This document shows, piece after piece, positions 42,890 to 54,100 of a DNA stretch of 64,000 bases. The first letter of the stretch is position 1. Each line of letters starts with the position of its first letter. The translations under genes and the position numbers were made by a program. Below the pieces are notes generated by a model. The model saw nothing but the letters and a program-made list of their open reading frames with translations, was not told the DNA's origin and made no database searches. This DNA is from Elymus sibiricus (lineage: Eukaryota; Streptophyta; Magnoliopsida; Poales; Poaceae). The stretch is from the NCBI GenBank assembly GCA_039707655.1, contig CM077665.1, positions 307,210,486 to 307,274,485 of the forward strand. Direction: 5' to 3'.

Positions 42890-45800
42890 TGTCACATCAT
42901 GTGTTTTGTACCACATCACTATGATTAATAAAGCTTAAAATTTGGACCAATTAAAACTTTTTGTGCACATGTGATGTTTGAGTTGATTGCTATTTGCTTG
43001 TTTGCTTTGTTGTGCTCTGATTCACAAAAATCCTCCTACTCTCTTAACTCATCTCCTTGATCCAAAGCTTTGCCCAATTATCATGCCATGTGTATCGGAC
43101 ATAAAAATATTTTTATAAAATATTATATTGGCCAAAAAGCATTTATTTGATTTAGGTTTTCAAAAACCCCTGAATTGAGGTTTGTACTACAAGTCCTCAA
43201 ATTAGGGTAGATGTTTTGCCCCAAAGATGTTATTTGAAGCCTATTATCTATAAGAATTCCCAAAACCACAACAATATTATTTTAGAAGTTGTTTTTGTAT
43301 TTTATTTAAAATGCCTCTTTCGGATGCCAGAAATGGTCTTTTATAGGGAAAATTTATTTTTATGTTTCAAAAATAATTGAAAAAATTTAGATAAACTCAG
43401 TGGACATATATTTTACATATATATGAGTTTCACCACATGGTCATGTTCAAAACATTGGACAAATCCCTCCAAAACCCTTTTTGTATATTTCAAGTATTTA
43501 AAATATTTCTGTAAGCAATATTATGAAATAAATCCAGGAAAATTCTAGCAAGTCCCTTATGCCTCATGTGATGGCCTTGCTAAGTTTCATCTTAATCCAA
43601 ATAGTTTTGGTTCACAAAAGTGCCCCAAAACCCTCTCTGTCCAGATCCAAATTTGAGCAACTTTACATTGCCAACTATCACCAATTGCTCTCAAACTTTG
43701 TGGGCATGATCTAATCCACGAATGATGCCACTACACCAAGTGGTGTATCAAGGAGAATAGATTAGCCTAGTTGGATCTAAGGAAATCAAATTCTGCTAAT
43801 TTCTAGGGTTTCCAAAGGTTGTATTGGCCACTTTCTTCATTTGAGCTGAAAATCCATGGGCGGTGCTAAATTGTGGTGCCACTCACTCCTGTTAAGTCTC
43901 AAAACCAGTGGAGCACCAGAGCTATCTCAAACCTTGACCAAACACCTTCTGCCCATTTCGAAAGATCAATAATTGCAGGGGCAAACAAGTTCTCCTTAAG
44001 CTACAACTTTTACCACATCACCAGCAGCTCCCGCTCCACCTCCAATAACTTTGCCATGGCTACTGCTCCATTATTGGAGGGGTAAAACCCCCCATTCTCA
44101 CCTCTGGACAGAAAGCATCTCTCTCTCAGCTTTTCTCCCCCCCCCCCCTCTACTCTCTCCCACCTTTGCTTAACCCTCACGGCACCCAGGGCATCTCCAG
44201 TAAACCCCAGACACAACAGGACAACCGAGGGCGCGCGAGAGCGCGAATGCCGGCCAAACGGGCACTCTAGAGCGTGCAACCACGCTCCAGAGAGTTGACA
44301 ATGCGCTCCAGGCCACCTCAGGTCCTCCCCGCACGCCAGAAGACGCGTCTCGATGTTCGCGTCGCTCCAGGACAACGGCCCCCTCTTCCCTCTCTCTCCA
44401 CTGCCCTCTCGCGCTCCCCCACTCCTTCCCTTCCCTCCTCTATACTGAGACCACGTCCAAGAACACCCTAGACACGATCCGATGAGCCCCGTGAGCTCTG
44501 GCGACGGCCTCGACCTCGCCGAGCTCCCTACCCATGGTGCACCGCGGCCCCGCTACTTAAGCGACCCCCGAGCTCCCCTTAGAGCCTCCCTCGCTCTCTC
44601 ATGCCCTCAATGGATAGACCGGACCACCAGCGCCCGCCCCCTGGGCCTGAGTGCTCGGGATCGACCGGAGCTCCGCCGCCTCGGGTCGCCCTCGATCTCG
44701 AGGTACACAACCCCTTCGGCGCTCCTTCTTCCCCCTATGTTCCTACCTCGGTGCGCTAATGCGTTTTCCCCTCGTCCCCGTGCAATTTGCATGCGGATTC
44801 GACCAGAGATGTCTTCTCCCGAAGCTCCTCCGCCGTGCTCACTCACCGCCGGCGTACCACTGCACGCCGGCGTCCATCTCCACCTCCACTCGAACGGCGA
44901 CACGACACTGAGTCCATCCCTGCCATCTGCTGCCACTGTCGTGCCCTCTGTCACCGCCAGTGAGCCGCGCCCCTCCTCTGTCCCAAGGTTAGAGATGATA
45001 TGCGTGGCTTGCCTGTCATCCACCTCGCCCTCTCCCTCACCTATCTGTCGTTGGCGCCCGGGCCCCACGCGTCAGGTTTGAACCTGGCGGGCGCGCGCGC
45101 CCCGGCTCGCCTAGGACGGCTCGGCTGCAGGCCGGCTCGGTTGCGGGCCGGCCCAGCAGTGGGCAGATCTGGCCCGGCTAGTCAGCTGGCCCTTTTTCTT
45201 TTTCTTTTTCTGTTGGTATTGCAAAACTTCCACAGCACCCAATATTTGCCAAAGCAAATGATCCAAAGTCCTAAAATCTTGAAATATTCCAACATATTTA
45301 ATGGTGCCACTTGTGCACCATTTTGACAACTTTTTCTGTTCTGTTCCTATTTAAATCCATGTATAGGTATTTAAATCCAGTGTTGAAAATCATTATCTCT
45401 GTTTTTATCACTCAAACTCCAAAACCAACACCAGTAGTATTTTTAGTTTTAAATCTAGTATTTTATAAAAATAGGTCGACATTTTTAGGAGTGATTTATT
45501 TTCCTATTTTTGTTGTGGTCTTATTTGTGCCCGTTATTTTGTGACGATAGATTACGTTGTTGACGAAGAGGTTGGACCAGAAGCATTTAAAGACCCCGAA
45601 GACTTTGTTGAGCCAGGCAAGCAGCCCTTTGACCATGTTGATGAACCTACTTTTATGCATGGGATTATAGTATTTTCATCGTTGCATGGAATGGCATGAT
45701 GATATGGTGACCACCTTGTTGGGTTGTCTCCGATGCATTGCTCGTTGATACTTGCATTGTGCATGACCCTACCTTTCGATGAGGTTTATGCGGGTGGAAA

Positions 45801-47122
45801 GTTGATAGGTGCAAGTAGTTGCTACGCGAGTGGGACGGGAATATGCATGAGGTGGAAAACAAAGTGTTTTACCAAAGTGTTTTACCAAAGACTTTACGAA
45901 AACCCCATCGGTGCCACTAATGCCCGAGGGAGATGATGATGAGCTAGGTAACCGCTTGAGAAAGAAGTGGTGTACCAAGGCAAGTTGTGTGTGTGTTTTC
46001 GAAAACGGATTAGATTTAAGATGTGTCGACCGTTCCCAACCTTACATGTACGACCACGATACCCCTTATGGGATGGGGCTTTGTTGATTACTTTGGTCGA
46101 TGCTAGCAAAGAGCCCTCATTACTAGTGGCGAGAGAGCCAAGTCACTCTCTCGATACGGGGTCATGCCTGGAAGGACAACTATGACTGTTTTCGCAGACA
46201 CCGGGCACACCATTGTGTCCCCTCATGGATGGTACAATGTTGAGTGGGTCTCGTGTGATGTACATCATGAGGACATGGGACAAAGAGTGGACTCTTTGTT
46301 TAGTGTTGCCAAGGGAAAGACAATGTCCGGGTGCTTACCTCGGGTATGTAATATACCGCGAGTCGTGGATGACATGGAAGTTCCCCGAGTCTTGTGGGTA
46401 AAGTGTGCAACCTCTGCAGAGTATGAAACCATTCGAATAGTCGTGTCCACGGTCAAGGACAGTTGGGTGGTGCTGCTTAAACTACGTCCGTTGTTTTACA
46501 AAACTTGGTGTGTGTGACAAAAGAGATGCTTGAGACTAAGTCGGGTGACTTGATGAGATGATTAAACTGGAGTTGTTCATACTATATTGATATCTATAAC
46601 ATGTTCAAATGGTTATATGTAACCTCATGATGCATGATTTTACAAATGTTAGGACATGATACTGCACTCAAAATTAGCTTTCTGCAAAACTACATGCTTA
46701 GTGATAAACCATGCATGATTATCTTGTTCCAAACATGGGTTGCTTGCGAGTACATTCAAAGTACTCATTGACTTGCCACTGGTTATTTAATTGGCCGGGC
46801 ATGGAAGAGCATGAATATGGTGAAGAGTACCTTGGTGACGAACATGTGAATTAGGCCGCTTCCCAATCAGAATGCTCGTAGGGTTAAGGCAGATGGCATG
46901 GGCTATCGTTGAAGATTTCCGCTGCGAGTTTGTGTTTGATTGTTGGCCTGCATGGCCCTATCTATGTAAGACTTGACCATAACGGTCATAATTTGTGTAA
47001 GACGGTATGAATGGATGTAAGACTCTTGTTATTCAGCTTATGTGTGTTCAGTGAGCATCGATCTCTGGGATCACTTTACACGTGCATTCGGTGACTTCGA
47101 CTTACGAGGCGGGATCCCCACA
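42890..47122. mobile_element. 4.2-kb solo-LTR-like insertion inside the Copia LTR
   Basis: Begins TGTCACATCATG and ends GGGATCCCCACA, i.e. TGT..ACA ends. It is flanked by 5-bp copies CATAT (42885-42889 and 47123-47127). The terminal 100 bp at each side are unlike each other and no internal gag or pol is seen, so it is best read as one very long LTR left alone. Length fits the long LTRs of Erika/Sukkula-like Triticeae elements. It contains a GC-rich island (44150-45180) with an ORF of 199 codons (44482-45081) that is Pro/Ser/Arg-rich and not recognised. Orientation is not certain. Confidence 0.65.
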
Positions 47123-47127
47123 CATAT
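47123..47127. repeat. Target-site duplication, right, of the 4.2-kb insertion
   Basis: CATAT; LTR sequence resumes with TCAACGAAGATC at 47128. Confidence 0.7.
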
Positions 47128-47883
47128 TCAACGAAGATCTTTATCGGTTTGAACCACGATGTCAAGGATTCAGATAATCCCGTATACAATTCCCTTTGTC
47201 TCGTGAATTACTTTCCGTAGAATCGATCGTCGGTATCACCATACCTAGTTCAATCTTGTTACCGGCAAGTTCTCTTTACTCGTTCCGTAATACAATATCC
47301 CCATGACTAAACACATAGTCACATGTGCTTTCAAGCTATTTTGGATGTCGTATTACCGAGAGGGCCCAGAGATATCTCTCTGCCACATGGAGTGACAAAT
47401 CACAGTCTCGGTCCATGCAACTGACTAATACCTTCTGAGATACCTGAAGAGCACCTTTATGATCACCCAGTTATGAAGTGACGTTTTATACCCACAAAGC
47501 ATTCTTCCGGTATTAGGGAGTGGCACGATGTCGTGGTCTAAGGAACTGACACTTGACATTATGAAAGCTATAGCAAATTAAACTAGCTGACATGATAAGA
47601 TGCTAAGCTTATGATGGATTTGTCCATCACGTCATTCTCCTAATGATGTGATGTCGTTATCAAATGACAACTCATGTCTATGGGGTTAGAAAACCTTAAC
47701 CATCTTTAATCAACGAGCTAGTCAAGTACAGGCTCCCTAGGGACACTGTGTTTGTTTATGTATCGACACATGTATTTGAGTTTCCGGTTACTACAATTAT
47801 AGCAGAGAGTATAAACACTTATCAAGAACAAGGAAATATGATAATAACAACTTTATTATTGCCTCTAGGGCATATTTCCAACA
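47128..47883 (-). repeat. Copia LTR, 5' part
   Basis: The first 756 bp of the LTR, reading leftwards from TGTTGGAAATATGCCC at 47883. With 41938-42889 it makes 1708 bp, the expected LTR length of this group. Confidence 0.9.
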
Positions 47884-50048
47884 TGATGTAGCAGGTGAAT
47901 GGGATAGCGGTGAGTATGGTACGGTGGTCTCGATGACGGTTATCCGTGGTCGGCTATGGAAATGGGGAATTCTTGCCGGGGTGGAAGCCCGTCCTAGTTG
48001 TGGTTGAGGCGACCGTGGCGACGTTCTTGGGCGTCATTCCCTTACTGAAGGTATCAATGCTCTTGGTGAACACCCTTGATCCATTCTGGATCGGGCGAGA
48101 GAGGTGCTTCGTGTCGTGCCTTTTTTAAGGCACTGCCTTTGTTCCCTCGGCCCTCCTGCTCACTTGGTGGGTGCATTGGTGGTGGTGATGATGTGTCTGC
48201 GAAGGTCGATCCGTCGTCGAGGGATGCCCTTTTCAGCTAGGTGGAGTGTTGTCATTGCAACGACTCGAGCTATGCGATGAGCTCCGGCCTACCAAGGGTG
48301 GTGTTTCTCGCAAAGGGGGCATGTTGTTCCCCTTATTGTCAAAGATTGGTAGTGGGGGTGGTGGCGTGAGGTGTTTTCAGTTGCAGTTGGTTTAACAATG
48401 TGTATCTTTGAGGGCGTCATTTATTTCACGTCAGGGTAGCCCTTGTTTCTAGGGCACTATAAAAAAATGTATCTATACTAAGCTACCAGCTCATTCCGAG
48501 AAGAATTGATTAGATTTTTACCTCATACGATGATGCTTATTAATGCAAATGTTGCATGCAGCCATAAAGAAAGATGCGCCACATGCAATATGTTTAATTA
48601 GCCCGAAACACAAGAGTTTTCTACACAATTAATTATGCTATTTGTTGGTTGACTTGTTTTCGTCGTACTTGAAAAATAAGATACTGAACTTGTGTATATA
48701 AACGAAGGGGGTACTCCGTGAATGGATTATGTGAACAATGTGGAATAAGATGAACAGCGGTGGATACTGCATCTACTACGTATCTTTTTTTAGGAAAGCA
48801 TCTACTACGTACTACATACCCTTTTTTTAGTACTTAAGAATGATGATATGATGTTGCGGTCATACACTTGCAAATATCTTTTGTTCCATACCGTATATTT
48901 CCTGAGCCAGCAGCCGCCATGGTTGGTATGGCTTAAACACCATCTGAGGTTGTATAGACTTCGAACAATAGTTTAAGAAGAAAGAAATGTCAAAGTAGAT
49001 ATTTTGAAAGAAGCTAGGCACATGGTACTAATATTGTATGGCTATCTCTCGCAGCTGTGCCTTCACAACCAACCAATAAATTTTGAAGCGACAGTACGTG
49101 ATAGTATTATATTTCAGAGTGCACGTCAAACCCATCACAGCAAGCAAATAAATGCATATGAGACGCGGAGATGTGGTTACATATCCTTTTTTCAATTCTA
49201 CAGGCCACATACATAAACTCGCCACAAATCTAAAAATGCCGTCATTTTTCAGCTCTCTTGTATATATTTGGCTCGAGAATCGTGTGCTTCTTCTTTCACG
49301 TACTCCTTTGGACGATCTCGCTCAACCTCACCTGGATCATGTACTGTGTGATTCCTTGCAGGAGAGATTAGGATTAGGAAGCTGAGGCTGGTAATCACAA
49401 CGGAGAGGTTAATGAGGAGTGAGAGACACAATTGATGTCGGAGATGCACTCATGCTTGGTGGATAGCCGGTGCGTTTGGGCGCTGGCGGCCACCGCTGGG
49501 GAGACGGTCAACAACCTGATGTTGGAGGGTCGGTCGAATAGAGATCAATCGTCTATCGGAACTACGGAAATTCCCAGGGGCATGCATCAGCCAAGCCTTA
49601 TTTGGCCGTTGAATTGCCTCGCGATTAGCGAAGTAGTTGGACCGCGTACCAGGGCAAAATAAATTTTAAATTTTCTTACAGTTTTTCATCTGAAATTTGT
49701 CATTTTCTCGCTCGCTCTCACCAAGTTTCATAGGTAAAATTTTAAGACATTTTTTTGTTGGTTGTAAACACAAAAATCATGGTTTTATCGCTCGTACTAA
49801 ATTTAAAAAGTTGAAACTTAACATTTATTTTTAAAATTCATCAAAACGTATTCAAAATGGATCTTATTTGAAAGTCCTTGTTACGACAAACATGAATATG
49901 AAAACATAATTTAATTTAAATTATTTGTTCAAAAGATATAAAAAATTGAAAATCAAAAGCCAAAGATAAAAAGCGCGCGAGGGACTTGATGCGCTGAGAC
50001 TTACGTGCCATAAATCCTCTTCCAAGAAATTAGTGTCGTCTAGTAATA
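47884..50048. other. No recognised gene; mixed low-copy and decayed repeat sequence
   Basis: 47884-48470 is GT-rich and could be an old retroposon or gene fragment; I cannot name it. 48470-49430 is AT-rich without supported ORFs. 49670-49980 is very AT-rich with many AAATT-type words, resembling the edges of a decayed DNA transposon. A short direct repeat around a T-run lies at 48769-48811. Confidence 0.4.
48769..48811. repeat. 14-bp direct repeat flanking a T-run
   Basis: GCATCTACTACGTA at 48769-48782 and 48798-48811 enclose the 15 bases TCTTTTTTTAGGAAA. This looks like the target-site duplication of a retroposon of which only the poly(A) tail (minus strand) was inserted. Confidence 0.4.
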
Positions 50049-50760
50049 TGTTGGGATCATATAGAATAAATAATAAATAATATACTAGTAGATACTAGAA
50101 GCAACATGTGTGCTTTGCCGCACGGATTGGCATAAAGGTTGTATGAATTACACATGTTGTTTGATAGTTAGAATTAGACATAGAATTATGTTTAAACATT
50201 ATCATCTCATGTTTATCTCTCCAACTGTAAAACCTCTTGTAATGAACCTATCCTAGCGACGGTTACTCCTTTCTTGTACACCACGGCATTCCTCCTATAA
50301 ATATGCATACGCGACCCTACGGGTATACACGCTTCCTAATTTGCATGATAATCAGAGCCTCTATAAAGATCATAGATCGCATCTAGCTCCACCGAGAAAC
50401 CATGACCGGCACCACCCCCTCTGCGCTCGCCAACACCATGAGTATTATGACCTTCACCCAATCCTCATCATCTTCCACCTTCAACCCCCTCATCCAGCAC
50501 AAGCCACGCTGTGTCCCTCAGTCTGCCATCGTGCCGCCCCAGATCAAGGGTCCATAGATGGAGCACTTCATTAACCCGGCAAGCCCAGCGCCGCCGACCA
50601 CCATCAACGGAAAAGAAGAGCAGTTCGTCAACGCCGTGCGCTCTATTTGGTTCTCTCGGGAGCAATGGGCACATGGCTATCTAATGGGTTCTCTTTCCTA
50701 CGAAGTCCTTGCCTAGGTTGTTACTCTTGATTATGGCACTTTTGTTCATGCAAATTACCT
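50049..50760 (+). mobile_element. Short Copia element fragment (LTR, primer site, gag start)
   Basis: A 297-bp LTR candidate (50049-50345) starts TGTTGGGATCATATAG and ends CTAATTTGCA, with a TATA box (CCTATAAATATGC) near 50295. TGATAATCAGAGCCT directly after it resembles the initiator-tRNA-Met primer site TGGTATCAGAGCC. An ATG at 50402 opens MTGTTPSALANTMSIMTFTQ and stops at about 50557. Downstream of the stop Gag-like text (HINPASPAPPTTINGKEEQF-like, then SIWFSREQWAHGYLMGS) continues for about 150 bases and is then lost. No 3' LTR was found. Confidence 0.5.
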
Positions 50761-51240
50761 AATCAGAACTACCAATATCTAAATGTCAACTTTTCTGACA
50801 TGTTCAGTTAATATTCCTCTATAAGAATTGTTATTTATTTTGTCTTGATTTATCTCAAGTCATCCCCTGCTTCACAAGAAACGATTTCTTGAAGAACATT
50901 GGCATTACAAAATTTGACATAACTAAAGGTAGAGCATTCCTTGAGACAAAAGAAAGGCTTAGTTTTTGTTGTCATTGTAAGAGATGAAGAAGAAAGAACA
51001 TATTTCACGGGGGCAGTTGAAGAGATTTTACCAGACTGTATGACCTCGGATTTCGTTGCATCCTGGTGCAACTGACCAATGAGCCCGTCACTCATCTCTG
51101 TATGCTCTTTTAAGCATAAGTGCATTTCATTAATCTTCCTATTACATCGATGTTTCCATATAATAATTAATGCGTACTAACTATACTAATTTCACATTGA
51201 TTACTATACTTGTTCTCAACTTGTAACTATTCCTTACTCC
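50761..51240. other. No recognised gene
   Basis: A 91-codon minus-strand frame (50850-51125) is present but resembles nothing I recognise; it could continue the preceding element or be chance. Confidence 0.4.
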
Positions 51241-51243
51241 TAA

Positions 51244-51774
51244 GGCTACTCATAGTAGGGAGTATCATATACTCCCTCCGGTCTTTTTTACTCCGTATAT
51301 TAGATTTGTGTCAAGTCAAACTTTACAAAGTTTGACCAAATATATATTGAAAAATACCAACATTTACAATACCAAATATACATTCCATGAAACTAGATGT
51401 CGTTATGAATCTAACAATATTGATTTGGCATTGTGAATGTTGATATATTTTTTCATAAATTTGGTCAAAGTAGAGATACTTTGACTTCAGACAAAGCTAA
51501 TATGCAGACTAAAAAGGACCGGAGGGAGTACTAGTATCATGCATATGATACTATTGTATGATACTACATTCATAATGCATATAGCATAAACTAGTATCAT
51601 AGGTGGTCTTATTTGGTGTCATGCATGACATATAGTAGCATAACATTTAACATGATACGGTATCTACCTATGTTACTGTAACCATCTCTCTCTTCTTTAA
51701 TTACTTTTCACGTCAGCGTGTTTGCTAGTCCCGAGTACATGATACCAGCTTAGATACCACCACTATGGCCAGCC
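51244..51774. mobile_element. Tourist/Harbinger-like MITE carrying a nested Stowaway
   Basis: Ends GGCTACTCATAGTAGGG and CCACTATGGCCAGCC are imperfect inverted repeats, with TAA target copies at 51241-51243 and 51775-51777. Internal phrases (TAGTATCATGCATATGATAC) are those of a common Triticeae MITE. It has no coding capacity. Without the Stowaway (51272-51528) and its TA it is about 270 bp. Confidence 0.75.
51272..51528. mobile_element. Stowaway (Tc1/Mariner) MITE
   Basis: 257 bp with inverted ends CTCCCTCCGGTC and GACCGGAGGGAG and TA target copies at 51270-51271 and 51529-51530. It contains the typical AGTTTGACCAAAT and TTTGGTCAAAGT arms. Confidence 0.95.
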
Positions 51775-51777
51775 TAA

Positions 51778-52060
51778 GAGCAAGTACAATAGTGGGCTTA
51801 TAGCCCGCTTACATGGCATTTTTTCCTATGTGGAGGAGAGAGAGATGAAAAAGTAAGGAGAGTGGGCTCTCATGCAAGAGCCTAGCTATATGCGTATTCC
51901 TAGACAAATGCAATAAATACTAGAGAGAAGGCGCAAAAAAGTAATACTCTTATAGCCAACCTTATAGCTAACCTTATTGTATGTGTGGCTATAAGTGATG
52001 ACTATACGTGACATGACAACATCATATAGCCAGCAGTTGGCTATACTATTAACCATGCTC
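51778..52060. mobile_element. Second Tourist-like MITE, abutting the first
   Basis: 283 bp starting GAGCAAGTACAATAGT and ending ATTAACCATGCTC, with TAA at 51775-51777 and 52061-52063. The left TAA is shared with the first MITE. Internal text (GGGCTTATAGCC.., TATAGCCAGCAGTTGG) is typical of another common Triticeae MITE. Confidence 0.75.
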
Positions 52061-52063
52061 TAA

Positions 52064-53926
52064 CTAATTTGGCTTATATACATTATGGGAGGTTATTTCA
52101 AACTTAGAGAAAGGCAGCAAACAATTGTGAGCAATATTAATACTATGTATGGAACAACAAAAGGCTGTCCGGGCATTGGTCATGCTATTAGATTTATTAA
52201 ACATCTTGACGAATTTCTTGACACTTAAAGTACTGGATTGAGTGATCATGCCTACGGCCACTGCTGCACAGTTTGACGAATTGCAACACCGAAAAGAACC
52301 TCCTGGTAAGAATTGTATTCATTCTTATGTGTTGAACATACACTTTATAAACCACATGTAATTCTTACTTTCTTGCACTTATTTTCTTTAGCAGAAACTG
52401 TCGAACTTGCTACACCTAACCTCATAGATGAAGTAGGTCAAATTAGGATTATTATGCATCCTGATAGGAACTTGTAGTATACGTACATGTCTTCTGTTGA
52501 CGAATGTGTCATTATTAATTGCTGGCCATAAGTAATGACACGACACAAATTTAGCACGGAGACAAGATGGTGTTCATCATGCATCATGGTGGTCCAGGGA
52601 TTTTTCTCTTTGTTGTATGCATTGAAAGTTTCAGAGCCAAGGATGTTGCACTAATTGACGCTTTATTATTTAGTGAATAACGTCTGCATCCGACGTATGT
52701 GAATTGTTGTTATTATGAAATAAACATACACGCTTTTCATGATTCTTCAGCACTACAAATTTATTCTCATCAGTCCAATATATGTTTTCCTTTTCTAAAC
52801 TACTAAATGTACCAAGTGAAATGAGGATTATTCTGCATCCTGATATGAACTTCACATGTACATACTGACATTCTTCAAGCAACATGGTTGTGCATGTGTT
52901 TTCCTCTTTGTTGAACACATTTGGACTTTAATAGTTTAATTTACTTATGATCTGAAATGTACTCGATCTACGTCATCGTGTTCTATGGTTTTGTTGGGAT
53001 ACAATACTCTAACAATATTCTCGCAATCCTATATCGTTAATTATGTGAGGATATGTCCTTGGTGTACGGTAAGTTTGAAACAGAGAAACTCGGAATGATT
53101 CTTTCTGTTTGGCAAGTTTCGCCGGACAGAACTTAAGAGTTAAAGTGGTATAAAATAGAAAAGAAAGAGAAGGCAAGTTTCGTATAATGTAACTTAAGAA
53201 AACAAGATCTAATAAGTTACGAGTAAGAATATAATCAAATGGAAGAAGAGTCAATGCGGGTGGAAGAATGTAACTGCGATGGTATATGTAACTAAAAAGT
53301 TAAAATAGAACGAGTATTATGTGCAAGATGGCATAACATGTCATACCACAATAAGGACATGGAATAAAGAGTCGATGAATTTGCAATCTAGAGAATCATG
53401 GCAAGAATTTGCAATGCGAGAGAACCGGAGGAGGAGGATAGTTGGACGGATGCAAAACGAATTGACGGACAAGACGATGAAAGGAGCGGAAGGAAGAAAA
53501 CATATCACAGAACAGAGAAGAGTATTGCAAACGTGACATTGCAGCAGATCAAGCGAGGAAGAAGAAGGTGAACATGAACAATGGATAAAAACCCGAACGA
53601 ACAGAAGCACGGACCGAGAAAACGGGAGGAAGAGTGGACCGAAAGTACAGAAAATGGACATACAAGAATGGTAGGACAAAGTATTACTACAAGTATATTG
53701 TGTCGTATTCACATGATTCCCAGTTTTCATCTGTTTTTCCGTCAGTATCGGCAGAAACAAGTTTAGGGATCATGATGCACATCGACGACTGCACACGTGC
53801 GTGCCCTTGCGAATTTCTGCCAATCATGGCACACAATATAGGGAAACTCTTGTATACAATTTACCTACGCCAACTAATACACAGATTTTCTTAGGAATTG
53901 GTTGGTTGGAGTAGATCACAAACTAG
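52064..53926. other. No recognised gene
   Basis: AT-rich. Two stretches (about 52443-52640 and 52823-52930) share phrases such as GGATTATT.TGCATCCTGAT and TTCCTCTTTGTTG, suggesting an old local duplication. No splice-supported ORF or element ends were found. Confidence 0.4.
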
Positions 53927-54100
53927 TACTGTACCATCATTTTTTATTTTTTTTGCGAATTAAACACTTTCATTACTTAAGCAAGGACATTCAAGTCTTG
54001 TTGACACAAAACGTCAACATCATCCGGAGCACACCGAAGCCACACAGTAGTTTTGGGCAACGAGCGGCCCATTTGAGCGAGTGCATTACTGTACCATCAT
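53927..54100 (-). mobile_element. 5'-truncated LINE-type retroposon with target-site duplication
   Basis: The 14-bp copies TACTGTACCATCAT at 53927-53940 and 54087-54100 enclose 146 bases that begin with a T-run (53941-53954, i.e. a poly(A) tail on the minus strand). The body has the ACACTTTCATTACTTAAGC..ACATTCAAGTCTTG phrase seen at the 3' ends of Triticeae LINEs. This is the structure of target-primed reverse transcription. Confidence 0.75.

Larger units (their letters stand above)
38053..47883 (-). mobile_element. Angela/WIS/BARE-type Copia element, minus strand, 3' half missing, LTR split by a solo LTR
   Basis: The LTR start TGTTGGAAATATGCCCTAGA lies at 47883 reading left, the classic start of this group. 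The LTR is interrupted by a 4.2-kb insertion and ends at 41938. A primer site, a leader of about 1.25 kb, gag, protease, integrase region and the start of RT follow. Sequence stops at about 38053, in the RT N-terminus (KARLVAKGF..QVQG), joined to the Tat antisense gene. The rest of RT, RNase H and the 3' LTR are gone. Confidence 0.9.

Noticed and set aside
44482..45081. 199-codon frame as a host gene
   Set aside because: Located inside the 4.2-kb solo-LTR-like insertion, compositionally biased, and without recognisable motifs; kept only as part of that element.
53341..53760. 139-codon minus-strand frame with a hydrophobic, Cys-rich product
   Set aside because: No splice context, homology or codon signal; overlapping plus-strand frames are equally open.
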